DNA of 64,000 nt. Source: DATBGZ01 sp036557785 (lineage in GTDB: Bacteria; Actinomycetota; Actinomycetes; Mycobacteriales; Micromonosporaceae). The notes under the pieces were generated by a model, which did no database searches, was not told where the DNA came from, and was given only the letters and a program-made list of their open reading frames with translations. The stretch covers positions 114,766 to 178,765 of the forward strand of contig DATBGZ010000089.1 in assembly GCA_036557785.1 (NCBI GenBank). Reading direction: 5' to 3'. The translations under genes were made by a program, and so were the position numbers. How positions within the stretch are numbered: position 1 is the stretch's first letter; each line of letters begins with the position of its first letter. Positions 9,137 to 18,300 of the stretch are shown piece by piece.

Positions 9137-10120
9137 ATGCACGATTCTGGCGATGGTGGCGGCGGGGGGCCGAGCTACGACAGCTTCGCCCAGCCCAAGG
9201 TCGAGCTGAACATCCACGGGATGATCGACTTCTACCTGGCCATGATGGGGCTGCAAGGCGACGCGGCCAACCACGCCATGATGTCGTTGGTCGGGATGGA
9301 GCAGCAGATCCTCGACGGTCTGCACACGCCCAACCGGCTCGGTCAGGTCTTCCCCGAGGGCGCCGAGGTGGCGCGCCGCATGTACGAACGCCACTCGGAC
9401 TTCAACCACTTCTTCGCCGATGTCGTCCTCGGCCTGCAGAGCATCGGGTCCGCCGCTGGCGTCGTCGCCGAGATGTACGGTCACGCCGACTTCGACAACA
9501 ACATGGACATCAGCAAGATATCGTTCGCCTTCGCTGACCCGAACACGAATCCGCCGCCCGGCTTCCGCGACTACCAGACCCTGTACGAGACGCGTGATCA
9601 GGACCAGGGGGGCAACGCGTACGCGATGGCGCTCAACGAGTCGGGGTACACCCAGTCGATCTACCCGGCCCGCGGTGTCTCCGTCTTTCTCTACCCGGAT
9701 GGTTCGACCAGGCAGGTCGTCTCCCAGCAGTACTCAGACGGGCACACGGTCACCGAGACCACGGTCTATGCCAACGGCACCCTGGTGCAGAAGACCACCG
9801 TCACGACCAACACGGACAAGTACGGCAATCAGGTCCAGGTCACGGAAACCACCGACGGCGACACCCAGAACGGCCGCACGGTGACCTCGACCCAGGAGAC
9901 CGACCCGTTGAACGGGAAACTCAAGATCACCTATCAGACCACGGTCGTCGTCGACGGTAAGACGCTCCCGCCGGACCCCGCGACGAGCGTGGAGATCGGC
10001 CCCGACGACCACACCGGGCACCAGGACCCGGACCCCGCGGGCCCGATCGAGAACGCCCAGTTGACACTGCACACCCAGGGTTCGGACTACGAGATCCAGG
10101 AGGGCGGCGCCGACCCGTGA
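9137..10120 (+). CDS. Putative T7SS substrate with YxxxD motif and Thr-rich beta C-terminus
   Basis: I do not recognise a named family. The 327-residue product has a Gly-rich start, an alpha-helical region at about 20-120 ending in YGHAD (residues 114-118, a YxxxD-type T7SS signal), and a C-terminal half of Thr-rich strand repeats such as VTETTVYANGTLVQKTTVTT and VQVTETTDGDTQNGRTV. This looks like the alternating strands of beta-roll repeats. A GGGGAAGG ribosome site precedes ATG 9137. It sits between the esx hairpin and the next substrate-like gene. T7SS export is inferred from the motif and location. Confidence 0.6.
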   Translation: MHDSGDGGGGGPSYDSFAQPKVELNIHGMIDFYLAMMGLQGDAANHAMMSLVGMEQQILDGLHTPNRLGQVFPEGAEVARRMYERHSDFNHFFADVVLGLQSIGSAAGVVAEMYGHADFDNNMDISKISFAFADPNTNPPPGFRDYQTLYETRDQDQGGNAYAMALNESGYTQSIYPARGVSVFLYPDGSTRQVVSQQYSDGHTVTETTVYANGTLVQKTTVTTNTDKYGNQVQVTETTDGDTQNGRTVTSTQETDPLNGKLKITYQTTVVVDGKTLPPDPATSVEIGPDDHTGHQDPDPAGPIENAQLTLHTQGSDYEIQEGGADP

Positions 10121-10130
10121 GGACACGCTC

Positions 10131-11951
10131 ATGACCGACGACGGCCCGTACTTCGGATATACCACCGGCGGCAACGCGCGACTGATGCGCGAGCGCTGGT
10201 TCGGGCGCCACACCGGCGACGATGTCGTGCACTACCAGCCACCCGAGGAGACCGTGCCCTACCTGGGCCGGACCACACAGGCGGTCAGCGACGACGATCG
10301 CTTCTACGACGAGAACCTCAGGGATGTCTCCAAGCACAGCACGGTCGAGCAGGTCTATCACCGGATCTGGGGCCAGGACCCGGACGCGGTCGAGACGCTC
10401 GGCGATCAGTGGGCGATCGCGCGCAACGTCATCGACGACCTGACCCAGCGGGTACGGGGCATCGCGCTGGCACTCAGGTACGGCGGCGACGGCTCGGACC
10501 CTGACGGCGTGGGGTGGAGCGGCCAGGGCGCGGACGAGTTCCTCAAGCGCGGTCCGGGTGCCACCCTCAAGTCACTGGACGACTGGCGCCAGTTCGCCAG
10601 CGACACCGAGATGGCCTCGTACATGATCGCCACGATCATCCGCCGGTACCGCTGGCAGATCCATGACTACTACTGGAACACGTACGTGCCGAAGATGAAC
10701 GAGGCATCGCGTACCTGGTGGGGTTGGTCGCAGATCTATCCGCCCACCATCGACCAGCTTGCGAGCGGTGGTCCGGAGCTCAACGCCATGCGGCAGGACT
10801 ACATCGACAACCTGCGTGAGGCCGAGCTGCCGCTGCGTCCGCAGGCACAGATGATCCAGTGGAACATGGCCCAGGAGTACTGGTCGACGATCACGCAGGA
10901 CCTGGGCGGCCGGCCCACGGTCTACGAGGGGCCGACCGACGCGATCAAAGAGGACCCCAACGCGATCGCCAAGATCCTCACCCCGAAGATGCCCAGCTTC
11001 CCCTCGGCGCCAACCGCGCCGTCGTTGCCTGACCCGCCGGCCATCCCTACCCTCCCGCCGTCGCCAGGCGTGACCGACCCGCCCGGCGGCGGGAGCGGAG
11101 CACCCGGAGCACCGGGTGTTCCCGGCGAACCCGGCGACCCTGGTGTGCCGGGCCTGCCGGGTGCGGGCGCGATCCCGGTGCCGCCAACCATTCCCGGGCT
11201 CGGCGGCGCCGGCGGCAAGGTGCCGGGAGTGCTGCGCGGCGGGCTCGGCGGCGGCGGCACGGGCTCGGCCCCCGCCCAGGGCGCCGGCTCGCGGCCTCCG
11301 GGCATGCCGCCCGGGCGCCCCGGCAAGCGCACCGACAAGACCACCACACCGACGGGTCGCCTCGTCGAGCCTGAGCCGGAGGAGTTTCCCGGTGCCATGC
11401 GGGGAACCCCGCCGCCCGTGCTCCGCCGGCCCGATGCCAGCGCCACGCCACCACCGCGGCGGTTGCACCCGGCCGGCGGCGGGTCGGGCCACGTCGCGCT
11501 TCCACCCCCGGAAGGGGTGGCGCCGCCGGTGGTCGCACGCCCCCGCCCGGCCGAGCCCGAGCCGCCGGCACGCCGCCGCCTGGTGCCGGCGGGGGCCGGC
11601 AGCGAGAACGAGTTCGCCCCACCCGCGCCCGCTGGGCCACCCGTGGTCGGGCGCCTACAGCCGGCCGAGGAGCCGGCCGAGGCGGTGCCGCATCCATCGG
11701 CAATCCTCACTGGCCCGCGGACGTCGGCCGAGGCCGGCGCCCGGGACGGCGTCGGCCGGCGGGAGGTTGCCGAGCCGCCCGCAGGCACGGCCGCGGCGCA
11801 GGAGTTCGAGAAGATCCGGGCGCTGCTGCTCGGCGGCGAGTCGGCGTGGAGCGTCGTGACGCCCGGCGGCGGCGTCGTCGCCAGCACACCGGCGCGGGCA
11901 GCCGACGGTGGGGACGAACCCAAGGCGCAGCTCCGTTCCGGGGCGGTGTGA
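10131..11951 (+). CDS. Large WxG-containing, collagen-like and Pro-rich putative T7SS substrate
   Basis: The 606-residue product has three parts. An alpha-helical region (about 60-280) contains a WSG turn at 129-131 and several Trp/Tyr pairs (YYWN, TWWGWSQIYPP), resembling the long helical domains of ESX substrates. Residues about 317-345 are collagen-like Gly-X-Y triplets (GAPGAPGVPGEPGDPGVPG). The rest is a Pro/Arg-rich tail with repeated RLhPAG blocks. AGGA lies upstream of ATG 10131. The stop overlaps the next ATG by one base. I infer a secreted, wall-spanning T7SS substrate; it could instead be an accessory factor that stays cytoplasmic. Confidence 0.6.
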   Translation: MTDDGPYFGYTTGGNARLMRERWFGRHTGDDVVHYQPPEETVPYLGRTTQAVSDDDRFYDENLRDVSKHSTVEQVYHRIWGQDPDAVETLGDQWAIARNVIDDLTQRVRGIALALRYGGDGSDPDGVGWSGQGADEFLKRGPGATLKSLDDWRQFASDTEMASYMIATIIRRYRWQIHDYYWNTYVPKMNEASRTWWGWSQIYPPTIDQLASGGPELNAMRQDYIDNLREAELPLRPQAQMIQWNMAQEYWSTITQDLGGRPTVYEGPTDAIKEDPNAIAKILTPKMPSFPSAPTAPSLPDPPAIPTLPPSPGVTDPPGGGSGAPGAPGVPGEPGDPGVPGLPGAGAIPVPPTIPGLGGAGGKVPGVLRGGLGGGGTGSAPAQGAGSRPPGMPPGRPGKRTDKTTTPTGRLVEPEPEEFPGAMRGTPPPVLRRPDASATPPPRRLHPAGGGSGHVALPPPEGVAPPVVARPRPAEPEPPARRRLVPAGAGSENEFAPPAPAGPPVVGRLQPAEEPAEAVPHPSAILTGPRTSAEAGARDGVGRREVAEPPAGTAAAQEFEKIRALLLGGESAWSVVTPGGGVVASTPARAADGGDEPKAQLRSGAV

Positions 11952-12544
11952 TGCGACGGTGGCTGTTTGTCGTCGTGACGGCGGCGGTGCTCGGCCTCGG
12001 CACCGCGTGCTCCTCGTCGCCGGGTGAGTCGGTGCCGTCGAACACTCCTCCGGCGAGCACCGGGCCCCTCGAGTCGAGCAGCCCCGGCTGGACCCGATAC
12101 GCGCAGCCGGCGAAGATGTGCGACGCCGTCGACACGGCCGCGCTGAAGGACATCTACCCCACCGAGGAGCCCAACAGCGAGCACCTGCTCAACACGAGCC
12201 GATCGTGCAGCACGGCACTCATCGACGGTCATCACGTGCTGGGACTCGCGGTCGAGACCGACCTGGTGACCGATCACGCCCTGGCGGTCGACCCGAATAT
12301 CGGGCGGGAACTCTACGACACCAGCCGGCGACTGGCCAGTGATACACCTACGGATATCGATGGCATTGGGAGTGCCGCGTTCTGGTACGGCGACCAGTAC
12401 CATATGACGTTGGTGACCTACGACGGGAACATCTCCATGACCATCCACGCCGACGTGGTGAACCAGACGCACACGCTCGCATCCGACATGCCCGCGCGCC
12501 TGGGCCAGGTGGCGACCGCGACCTTGCTCCGGCTGCGGGTATGA
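11951..12544 (+). CDS. Putative secreted lipoprotein, possibly DUF3558-like
   Basis: The N-terminus is a clear lipoprotein signal: MRRW, a hydrophobic stretch (LFVVVTAAVLGLG), then lipobox GTAC at about residue 20 and a Ser/Pro-rich tether. The mature part of about 150 residues contains Cys pairs (AKMCDAV, RSCSTAL) and a strand-rich pattern reminiscent of actinobacterial DUF3558 lipoproteins, but that match is tentative. The frame extends upstream, but ATG 11951 overlaps the previous stop by one base and starts exactly at the signal peptide. It overlaps the next gene by ATGA, so translation is probably coupled. Confidence 0.65.
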   Translation: MRRWLFVVVTAAVLGLGTACSSSPGESVPSNTPPASTGPLESSSPGWTRYAQPAKMCDAVDTAALKDIYPTEEPNSEHLLNTSRSCSTALIDGHHVLGLAVETDLVTDHALAVDPNIGRELYDTSRRLASDTPTDIDGIGSAAFWYGDQYHMTLVTYDGNISMTIHADVVNQTHTLASDMPARLGQVATATLLRLRV

Positions 12545-13635
12545 CGGAGCCCGTCGGCGGTCAACCGGGCCGGCATCTGGCGCTCAGCGTGGTCCACCCC
12601 GGTTCGCCCGTGCTGCGGGTGCGCTACCGCCAGGGTGTCCTGATCGGCCCGTACGGATACCCCGACTGGCTGCTCTGCGCCCGGGCCGTGGTCGACCTGC
12701 CACCGCCAGACCCCCGCCTGACCGTGGACGAGATCCGGGTCGCCGACGTGCTCGCCGCCAACCTCGCGATGGCCGCGGCCACGGGAGCGCCCGGCGGCGA
12801 TCCGCTGTGGCCGGTGCCATCCACGGCGGACGGCGTCGTCGCGACGCCCGCGGGCTGGTGCTGGGCCCATGCCGGCCCGACCGAGCCCGGCGAGGTCCCC
12901 CGGCGCCTGGCTCTGGTCCCCGCCGAGTTGCATGACGCCCTGCGCCACGCGGGCGGGGTCGGCCTGCTCCCACAGAACGGCCGGGGAGTTCGGCCCGACC
13001 CCACCGGCAGCGGTCCGGGGGTCGGTGCCGCGCCGGGCGACCCCGTGCCGGCGGACGTTCTCGGGCTCGTCGACGAGATCCTGGGCTGGCCGCTGCCGCC
13101 CAACTATCGGCGCTTCCTGGCCACCAGCAACGGTTCCGGGCCCGCGACGCCCGCGGTCTGTCTCGCGTTCGGGTTGGTCGCGGACCAGCCGTTGTTCGGC
13201 CTTGGCCGCGACGACCAGCATCAGGACGTCTCCTACGCGGCAGCGTGGCTGCGCGACCGGTTCACGCCCGACTTCCTGCCGATCGGCTATGTCCAGGGTG
13301 GACTCCTCGCGGTGAAGGTGACCCCCGACGACATCGACTCGATCTGGTACTGGGATGACGACGATCCCCGCGATCGCGAGGACTTCGACGCCGCGTACAT
13401 CTGTGCCCACCTGCTGCACCGGTGCGCCGACTCGATCGACGACCTGTTCGGCTCGCTGGTGGCGCCGCCACGATGGCTGACCCAGCACGCCCGCTACTGG
13501 GTCGACAACGGCCTGGTCCGCCCGGTACGCGATCCCCTGGTGGGGGCGGGGTTGGCGCCACAGTGGCGAGCACCGTGGATGGCCGTGCCAAGGGCGGGGC
13601 GGGATCCGCTGAGCTCCATGTTCGAGGTCGCATAG
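12541..13635 (+). CDS. SMI1/KNR4 (SUKH-1)-type protein, probable immunity factor
   Basis: The 364-residue product has an N-terminal domain of about 150 residues that I do not recognise. Its C-terminal half has SUKH-1 landmarks: LPPNYRRFLATSNGSG, a short strand region, FLPIGYVQGGLLAVKV, then SIWYWDDDDPRDREDF and a final helix. SUKH proteins are known immunity partners of polymorphic toxins, including nucleases and deaminases. Position within the T7SS locus, upstream of a giant multi-domain toxin candidate, supports an immunity role. It starts with ATGA overlapping the lipoprotein stop. Confidence 0.7.
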   Translation: MTEPVGGQPGRHLALSVVHPGSPVLRVRYRQGVLIGPYGYPDWLLCARAVVDLPPPDPRLTVDEIRVADVLAANLAMAAATGAPGGDPLWPVPSTADGVVATPAGWCWAHAGPTEPGEVPRRLALVPAELHDALRHAGGVGLLPQNGRGVRPDPTGSGPGVGAAPGDPVPADVLGLVDEILGWPLPPNYRRFLATSNGSGPATPAVCLAFGLVADQPLFGLGRDDQHQDVSYAAAWLRDRFTPDFLPIGYVQGGLLAVKVTPDDIDSIWYWDDDDPRDREDFDAAYICAHLLHRCADSIDDLFGSLVAPPRWLTQHARYWVDNGLVRPVRDPLVGAGLAPQWRAPWMAVPRAGRDPLSSMFEVA

Positions 13636-13637
13636 CG

Positions 13638-14405
13638 ATGTCCCCGGAACTGATCGACGGATGGACGCCGGCGAACGAAGCCGATGCGGCTCTGCTCACC
13701 GCGGCCCGGACTGGCGACCTCGCACAGATGATGGGCATCATCGCCACAGCTCCGCTCTACCTGCCGGGCTTCGACGAGGTACCCGGGGCCGGCCAGCGCA
13801 TGCTCACGATGGACCGCGACGGCGTGCCGTACCTGCTGGTCTTCACCTCGGTACAGACGCTGCAGCGGATGATGCGCCGTGACGGCTGGCGCGAGACGAC
13901 CCTTGCCGAGTTGGTGCGCCGGTGGCCCGAGCTCACCGGCGGGCACTGGCGCCTGGCGGTCAACCCCGGCACGCCGGTTCTCGTCGCGGTGGCGCCCGCC
14001 GACGTCGCCGGTCTGCTGCCCGCGGTCGATCGGTTCGACCCCGCGAACGGCACCGAACGGCTGCTCCGCGACGCCCTCGGCGCGCCCGACGGCGAGTTGC
14101 TCATGGACGTGCTCGCGGCCTGCCGCGTGCGGGTGACCGCCCGGGCGGTGCAGGTCGGCGACGAGTGGTTCGTGCCGGTCTTCACCTCGGCGCAACGCTG
14201 CGCCGAGTTCCTGGACCGGCTGCCGGTCACGGTTGACGTGCACGAATTGTTCCTCGTCGAGGTGCTCGACCAGTGGCCGGGACCGGAGTACTGGCTCGCG
14301 GTCAACCCCGGCGCCACGATCGGCTTCTCGCTGCCCGGCGAGATGGTGCCCGGCCTGCTCGCCCACGCGCGTCAGCTCGGCCAACGGCTGGACGGACGGG
14401 GCTGA
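13638..14405 (+). CDS. Duplicated SseB-type domain protein
   Basis: The 255-residue product contains two tandem copies of an SseB N-terminal-like module. Copy 1 (about 45-130) reads VPYLLVFTSVQTLQRMM ... LAVNPGTPVLVAVAP. Copy 2 (about 155-250) reads EWFVPVFTSAQRCAEFL ... LAVNPGATIGFSLPG. SseB-type domains recur in actinobacterial secretion and toxin-immunity neighbourhoods. The role here is unknown, with accessory or immunity function likely. The frame continues upstream inside the SUKH gene, but ATG 13638 lies just after that gene's stop and gives a clean N-terminus. Confidence 0.65.
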   Translation: MSPELIDGWTPANEADAALLTAARTGDLAQMMGIIATAPLYLPGFDEVPGAGQRMLTMDRDGVPYLLVFTSVQTLQRMMRRDGWRETTLAELVRRWPELTGGHWRLAVNPGTPVLVAVAPADVAGLLPAVDRFDPANGTERLLRDALGAPDGELLMDVLAACRVRVTARAVQVGDEWFVPVFTSAQRCAEFLDRLPVTVDVHELFLVEVLDQWPGPEYWLAVNPGATIGFSLPGEMVPGLLAHARQLGQRLDGRG

Positions 14406-14430
14406 CTTTCCCGGCGGCGTTCCCTATGCT
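14402..14430 (+). promoter_or_regulatory. Candidate sigma-70-type promoter for the ybaB-effector operon
   Basis: CTGACT at 14402-14407 and TATGCT at 14425-14430 are separated by 17 bp, a good vegetative spacing. The predicted start of transcription near 14437 leaves a 44-nt leader that includes the ribosome site at 14464-14472. It would allow the effector module to be expressed separately from the upstream cargo genes. Confidence 0.45.
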
Positions 14431-14480
14431 CGTACGTGACTTGGACGCGGTGGGCACTGCGGCAGGGGGAGGTCGGCGGC

Positions 14481-14888
14481 GTGGAGCAGGGCGAGACGCA
14501 GCGTCCACAGTGGTCGGCCCTCAGCTCGCTGGTCGCGGATCTCCAGCAGAGCGTGGCGAGCATCGACGAGACCCGACGGCAGATGGCCCAGGTGACCGGC
14601 GTGGCCTGGTCCGAGGACCGGCTGATCAGGGCCGTGGTCGGCCCGCGTGGCCAGCTCGTCGATCTGGAGATCGACCCCCGGGTCTACCGCACCCCAAACT
14701 CCGCGAAGCTGTCCGCGTCGATCCTGGCGACCGTGCGTGCCGCCGTGGACGACGCCAACGCCAAGAGCCGACGGATCCTGGAGAAGGTGATGCCCGCCGA
14801 TCGTGGCCTCGGCCTCATCGCGACCACCGACGCCGACCGCATGATGGCCAGCCACGATGCCGACCTGCCGCGCCTGATGGGAGAGTGA
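14481..14888 (+). CDS. YbaB/EbfC-family DNA-binding-like protein
   Basis: The 135-residue product has YbaB-family order: an N-terminal amphipathic helix (LVADLQQSVASIDETRRQMAQV), a strand pair containing VVGPRGQLVDLEIDPRVY, and a C-terminal helix (LSASILATVRAAVDDANAKSRRIL). YbaB proteins are small dimeric nucleoid-associated proteins. Actinobacterial T7SS cargo operons often carry divergent copies whose role (regulator or chaperone-like) is not settled. GTG 14481 is preferred because AGGGGGAGG lies at 14464-14472. The stop overlaps the region of the next start. Confidence 0.75.
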   Translation: MEQGETQRPQWSALSSLVADLQQSVASIDETRRQMAQVTGVAWSEDRLIRAVVGPRGQLVDLEIDPRVYRTPNSAKLSASILATVRAAVDDANAKSRRILEKVMPADRGLGLIATTDADRMMASHDADLPRLMGE

Positions 14889-14893
14889 TCGAC

Positions 14894-15253
14894 GTGGGTG
14901 ACTACGTCATGATCGATGATGACCCGGGCAACATCGGCATCACCGGCGCTCGGCTGGCCGCGCTGGCGCAGGCATTCAAGGCCCAGGCGCAGGCCGCCCA
15001 GGCCGACATCAACGCGATCGAGGCGGAGCGCCCGTGGGGCGACGACAGCTTCGGCCGCGGCTTCCAGCACGACTATCTCGACCCCGTCAACCCCGGCGAC
15101 ACCCCGGTCCGGGACAGCATCATGACGGAGATGTCCGACGCCGGCGATCAACTGATCAAACTCGGCAACACGACAGCCTGGGGCATGGCCGAGTTCGAGG
15201 GCGGCGAGACACAGAACGCGGTCGACATCAGGTCGGCCGGCCTGGACGCCTAG
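14894..15253 (+). CDS. Small WXG100-like partner of the giant effector
   Basis: The 119-residue helical protein has a helix of repeated AQA heptads (LAALAQAFKAQAQAAQADINAI), then RPWGDDSFGRGFQHDY, a W-G turn like that of WXG100-related proteins, then a second helix. Two in-frame starts are possible: GTG 14885, which overlaps the ybaB stop, and GTG 14894, which has GGGAGAG eight bases upstream and is preferred. It lies directly before the 3158-residue gene. Many T7SS toxins need a small helical partner, so this gene is the best candidate for that job. Confidence 0.6.
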   Translation: MGDYVMIDDDPGNIGITGARLAALAQAFKAQAQAAQADINAIEAERPWGDDSFGRGFQHDYLDPVNPGDTPVRDSIMTEMSDAGDQLIKLGNTTAWGMAEFEGGETQNAVDIRSAGLDA

Positions 15254-15366
15254 TCCGAACCCAACCAACTCGGAGGAGACTGATCCGGGACGTGGCCGCA
15301 TCCCGTGGTTCCCATCACTGGGTCATTGCCAGCCAGCTCCGGCGAGGGTGACGGGGCGGAGCAGGG

Positions 15367-18300
15367 GTGCCCGAGAACGTCATTGGCGGTGTCGCTGGCG
15401 CGATCATCGGTGAGCTGCAGGACATCTTCCGCGAACTCGACCAGTGGGTGCCCGGTGTCTTTCCGTGGTTCCGCGAGAACGTCCTCCAGTTCCCGCTCGT
15501 CGACTACGAACGCCTCTTCGATCTCGCTGACGCCTACCAACGCGCGGGCGACCTCTACCGCAACCACCTGGAGGACGTGAACAGCTACGTCCCCGACCTG
15601 CAGGGTTGGCAGGGCTCCCTCTCCGGCCGGTACGTGCACGAGGATCTGCTGGGCTACCGGGACCGGCTCAGCGAGACGCTCCAGGCGATCAGCGCGGTGC
15701 GCGGGGAGGTCCACGAGAAGGCCGTCGAGATCGAGGCGTCGGCGTTCATGGGCGTGGTCAACCTGATCCTCGCGATCGTCGCGATCGTCCAACTGCTGGT
15801 CACGATCTGGACGGGCATCGGCACGCTCATCTCGACGGCCCAGCTCTTCGGCTACAAGATGGCCATCAAGAAGATCATGGAAGAGCTGCTGGAGAAGCTC
15901 TGGGAGCAGGGCATCAAGGCGTTCTTCAAGCAGGGTCTGCGCAAGGGGTTGACGAAGGCGGCCTGGGAGGGGGCCAAGGGCTTCGGCAAGTTCACCCTGT
16001 GGACCCGTGGTGGCATCACGGTGCTGCAGACGCTGGAGGGGCACGACCCGCTCGGCGACGAGGGCGCGCTGCCGCGGCTGGGCATGGAGATCGTCGACAG
16101 CTGGGTGACCGGAGCCATCGCCGGCCCACTCGGCCTCGGCATCCCGTCGAAGCTGTGGACCGCGGCGACCTTCGGGGCGGGCCAGACCGTCGACAACATG
16201 TTCAAGTACGGCCGCGACCGCGTCATCGACTGGGCGGGCTTGACCGAGGAGGCGAAGAACGCCGGCCTTTACAGCGGCATGAAGTGGGAGTGGAACACCG
16301 CTGGCAACAGTCTGCTCAGCGGCTTCTCCCCCACGGCCCTCGTCGGGGCGGTCATGCTGACCCCCGGCGGCGGCCGGCACGGCGACTTCCTGCACGACCT
16401 CGCCACCGAGGAGGTGCGGCTGGGAACCCAGGACCTCTTCTCCCCTGCCTCGCGTTCCGGCTCTGGTGCCGACGGGCTCGGCGGCCGGCTGGGATCGACG
16501 GAGGGCCGGCGCTCGACGATCCGCTCGCCGGAGCGGGATTACCGGACCAGCGCTGGCTTGCCCGAGCGCGTCCACGATCTCGACCACGAGCCGGGTCACG
16601 AGGACCTGCCGCCCGAACCCGTCCGGGATGTGCCCACCCACGAGACAGGCCGCGACGGTCCACCGCCCGAACCCGGCCGTGACGTGCCCACCGAACCGGC
16701 CCACGACAGGCCAGTCCGGGACACGCCTGCCCGGGACACCGAGCGTCCGTCCACAGGGGAGCCAACGCGAGCGCGGGAGCCGGCGGCGGCCGCGGACCGT
16801 ACGTCCACATCGGAGCACGCCACCGCAGCAGCCGCCCAGGGACCGCACCCGCTTCACCATGCAGCCGAGCCAGCTCGATCCTCCACTGTGGACAGCGCGG
16901 GCCACGGCGTGCACCGGCCGGCGGCCGAGACCAGTGCCGACCATGCTCGGGCCGAGACGGCGGCCAGGAGCCCCGGCGACCGGACGAAGTTCTGGAATTC
17001 CTGGAAGGAACACGTCCGCGAGCAGTACCAGCAGCACTACACCAACGCGTTGGTCGAACACCTCGGCCAGGCGCGCGAGGGCACCGGCCCGGTGGCGAGC
17101 CGGCGTGCCCCGGAGCTCACCCCGGCCATGGTCGAGCGCGTGCTCGAAGCTCCCGCCGAGTCGCTCAACCCTTACGGCGCCCGTCTGCGCAGCTTCGTCG
17201 AACAGCACTTCACGCGGGTCGAGGGCGGGGCCCGCCGCACGCTCGACGCGGCCGGCATCGAGGCGAAGGTGCGCGAGCTGCGCGGCCCGGCAACGGCCGG
17301 CTCGCGGCGTGGGGCCGGCCGTGCCCCGACCGTGGCGGCCAGGCATGCGGTCACGGAGGAGCGCACGCAACGGGACCCGCGGGCTCTGGTCGACGAGCGG
17401 GAGCCCGGCGTCATCCCCGGTCAGCGCGACGAGGCCGCGCCGGTCGGTCACGAGGGAAACGGCGCCCAGCGCGTGCTGGCGGGCTCCGGCGTTGCCGGCC
17501 CGCACCCCGACCGGGGAGGCGGACCCACCGGGCGCACGCCCGTCGACCAGGGCCCGACCAACCGACCCCCGGGGTACGGCGACGAGCACAGCGCGAGCTC
17601 GATCGCGGGCACCCGGTTCGTGGCGGACGGCCGCGACGCGGGCAGCGTCTTTGACGTGGAGGTCCTGGCCTCGGTCCAGGAGACGCGGGTCAGCGACTAT
17701 GCCGGTCGGGTCACCGAGCTCGAGGAGGTCGGCCACCAGCTTCGGGTACGTGACGCGACCGGTCACGACCACTACTTCGAGGTCAGGGTCCGCGACCAGA
17801 TGAGGGACGTCGCCCGGACCACCATCGGTGCGGGGACGAGGGACGACCCTCACGTCGTGACTGTCAGCGCGCACGCGCGCGGAGATGTCCTGCCACGGAC
17901 ATGGATCCACGAGATCGTGGAGACGCTGGGCACGATCTCGGCGGAGCGTGGGGACGGCGAGCGCGGGCAGTTCGGTCACTACCTGGATCGCTACGACGGT
18001 CCCGTCTCGCCGGGTCACATCGAGGCGCGCCTGGCTGAGCGGCAGTACCTCATGAACCGCCTGAGCGACCCGCGCCTGGAGTGGGATCACCCGGCGCTGC
18101 GCGTCGACCTGAACGGTCTGGACCACGAACTGACCGAGGCCGGGTTCGCCACGCGTGACCTGCCGCAACCACCGGACCCGCCCGGCGGGGTCCGCGACGA
18201 TGTATGGCTGACGCAGCAGTGGACGCAGGAGCATCGGTTCATCTCGGTGGATGAGGTCATCCCGAGCAGCTATGTCGAAGGGGACCGCTGGTACCCGAAG

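Noticed and set aside
13422..13637. N-terminal extension of the SseB-type protein
   Set aside because: The extra residues lie inside the SUKH-1 gene in another frame; ATG 13638 starts immediately after that gene ends.
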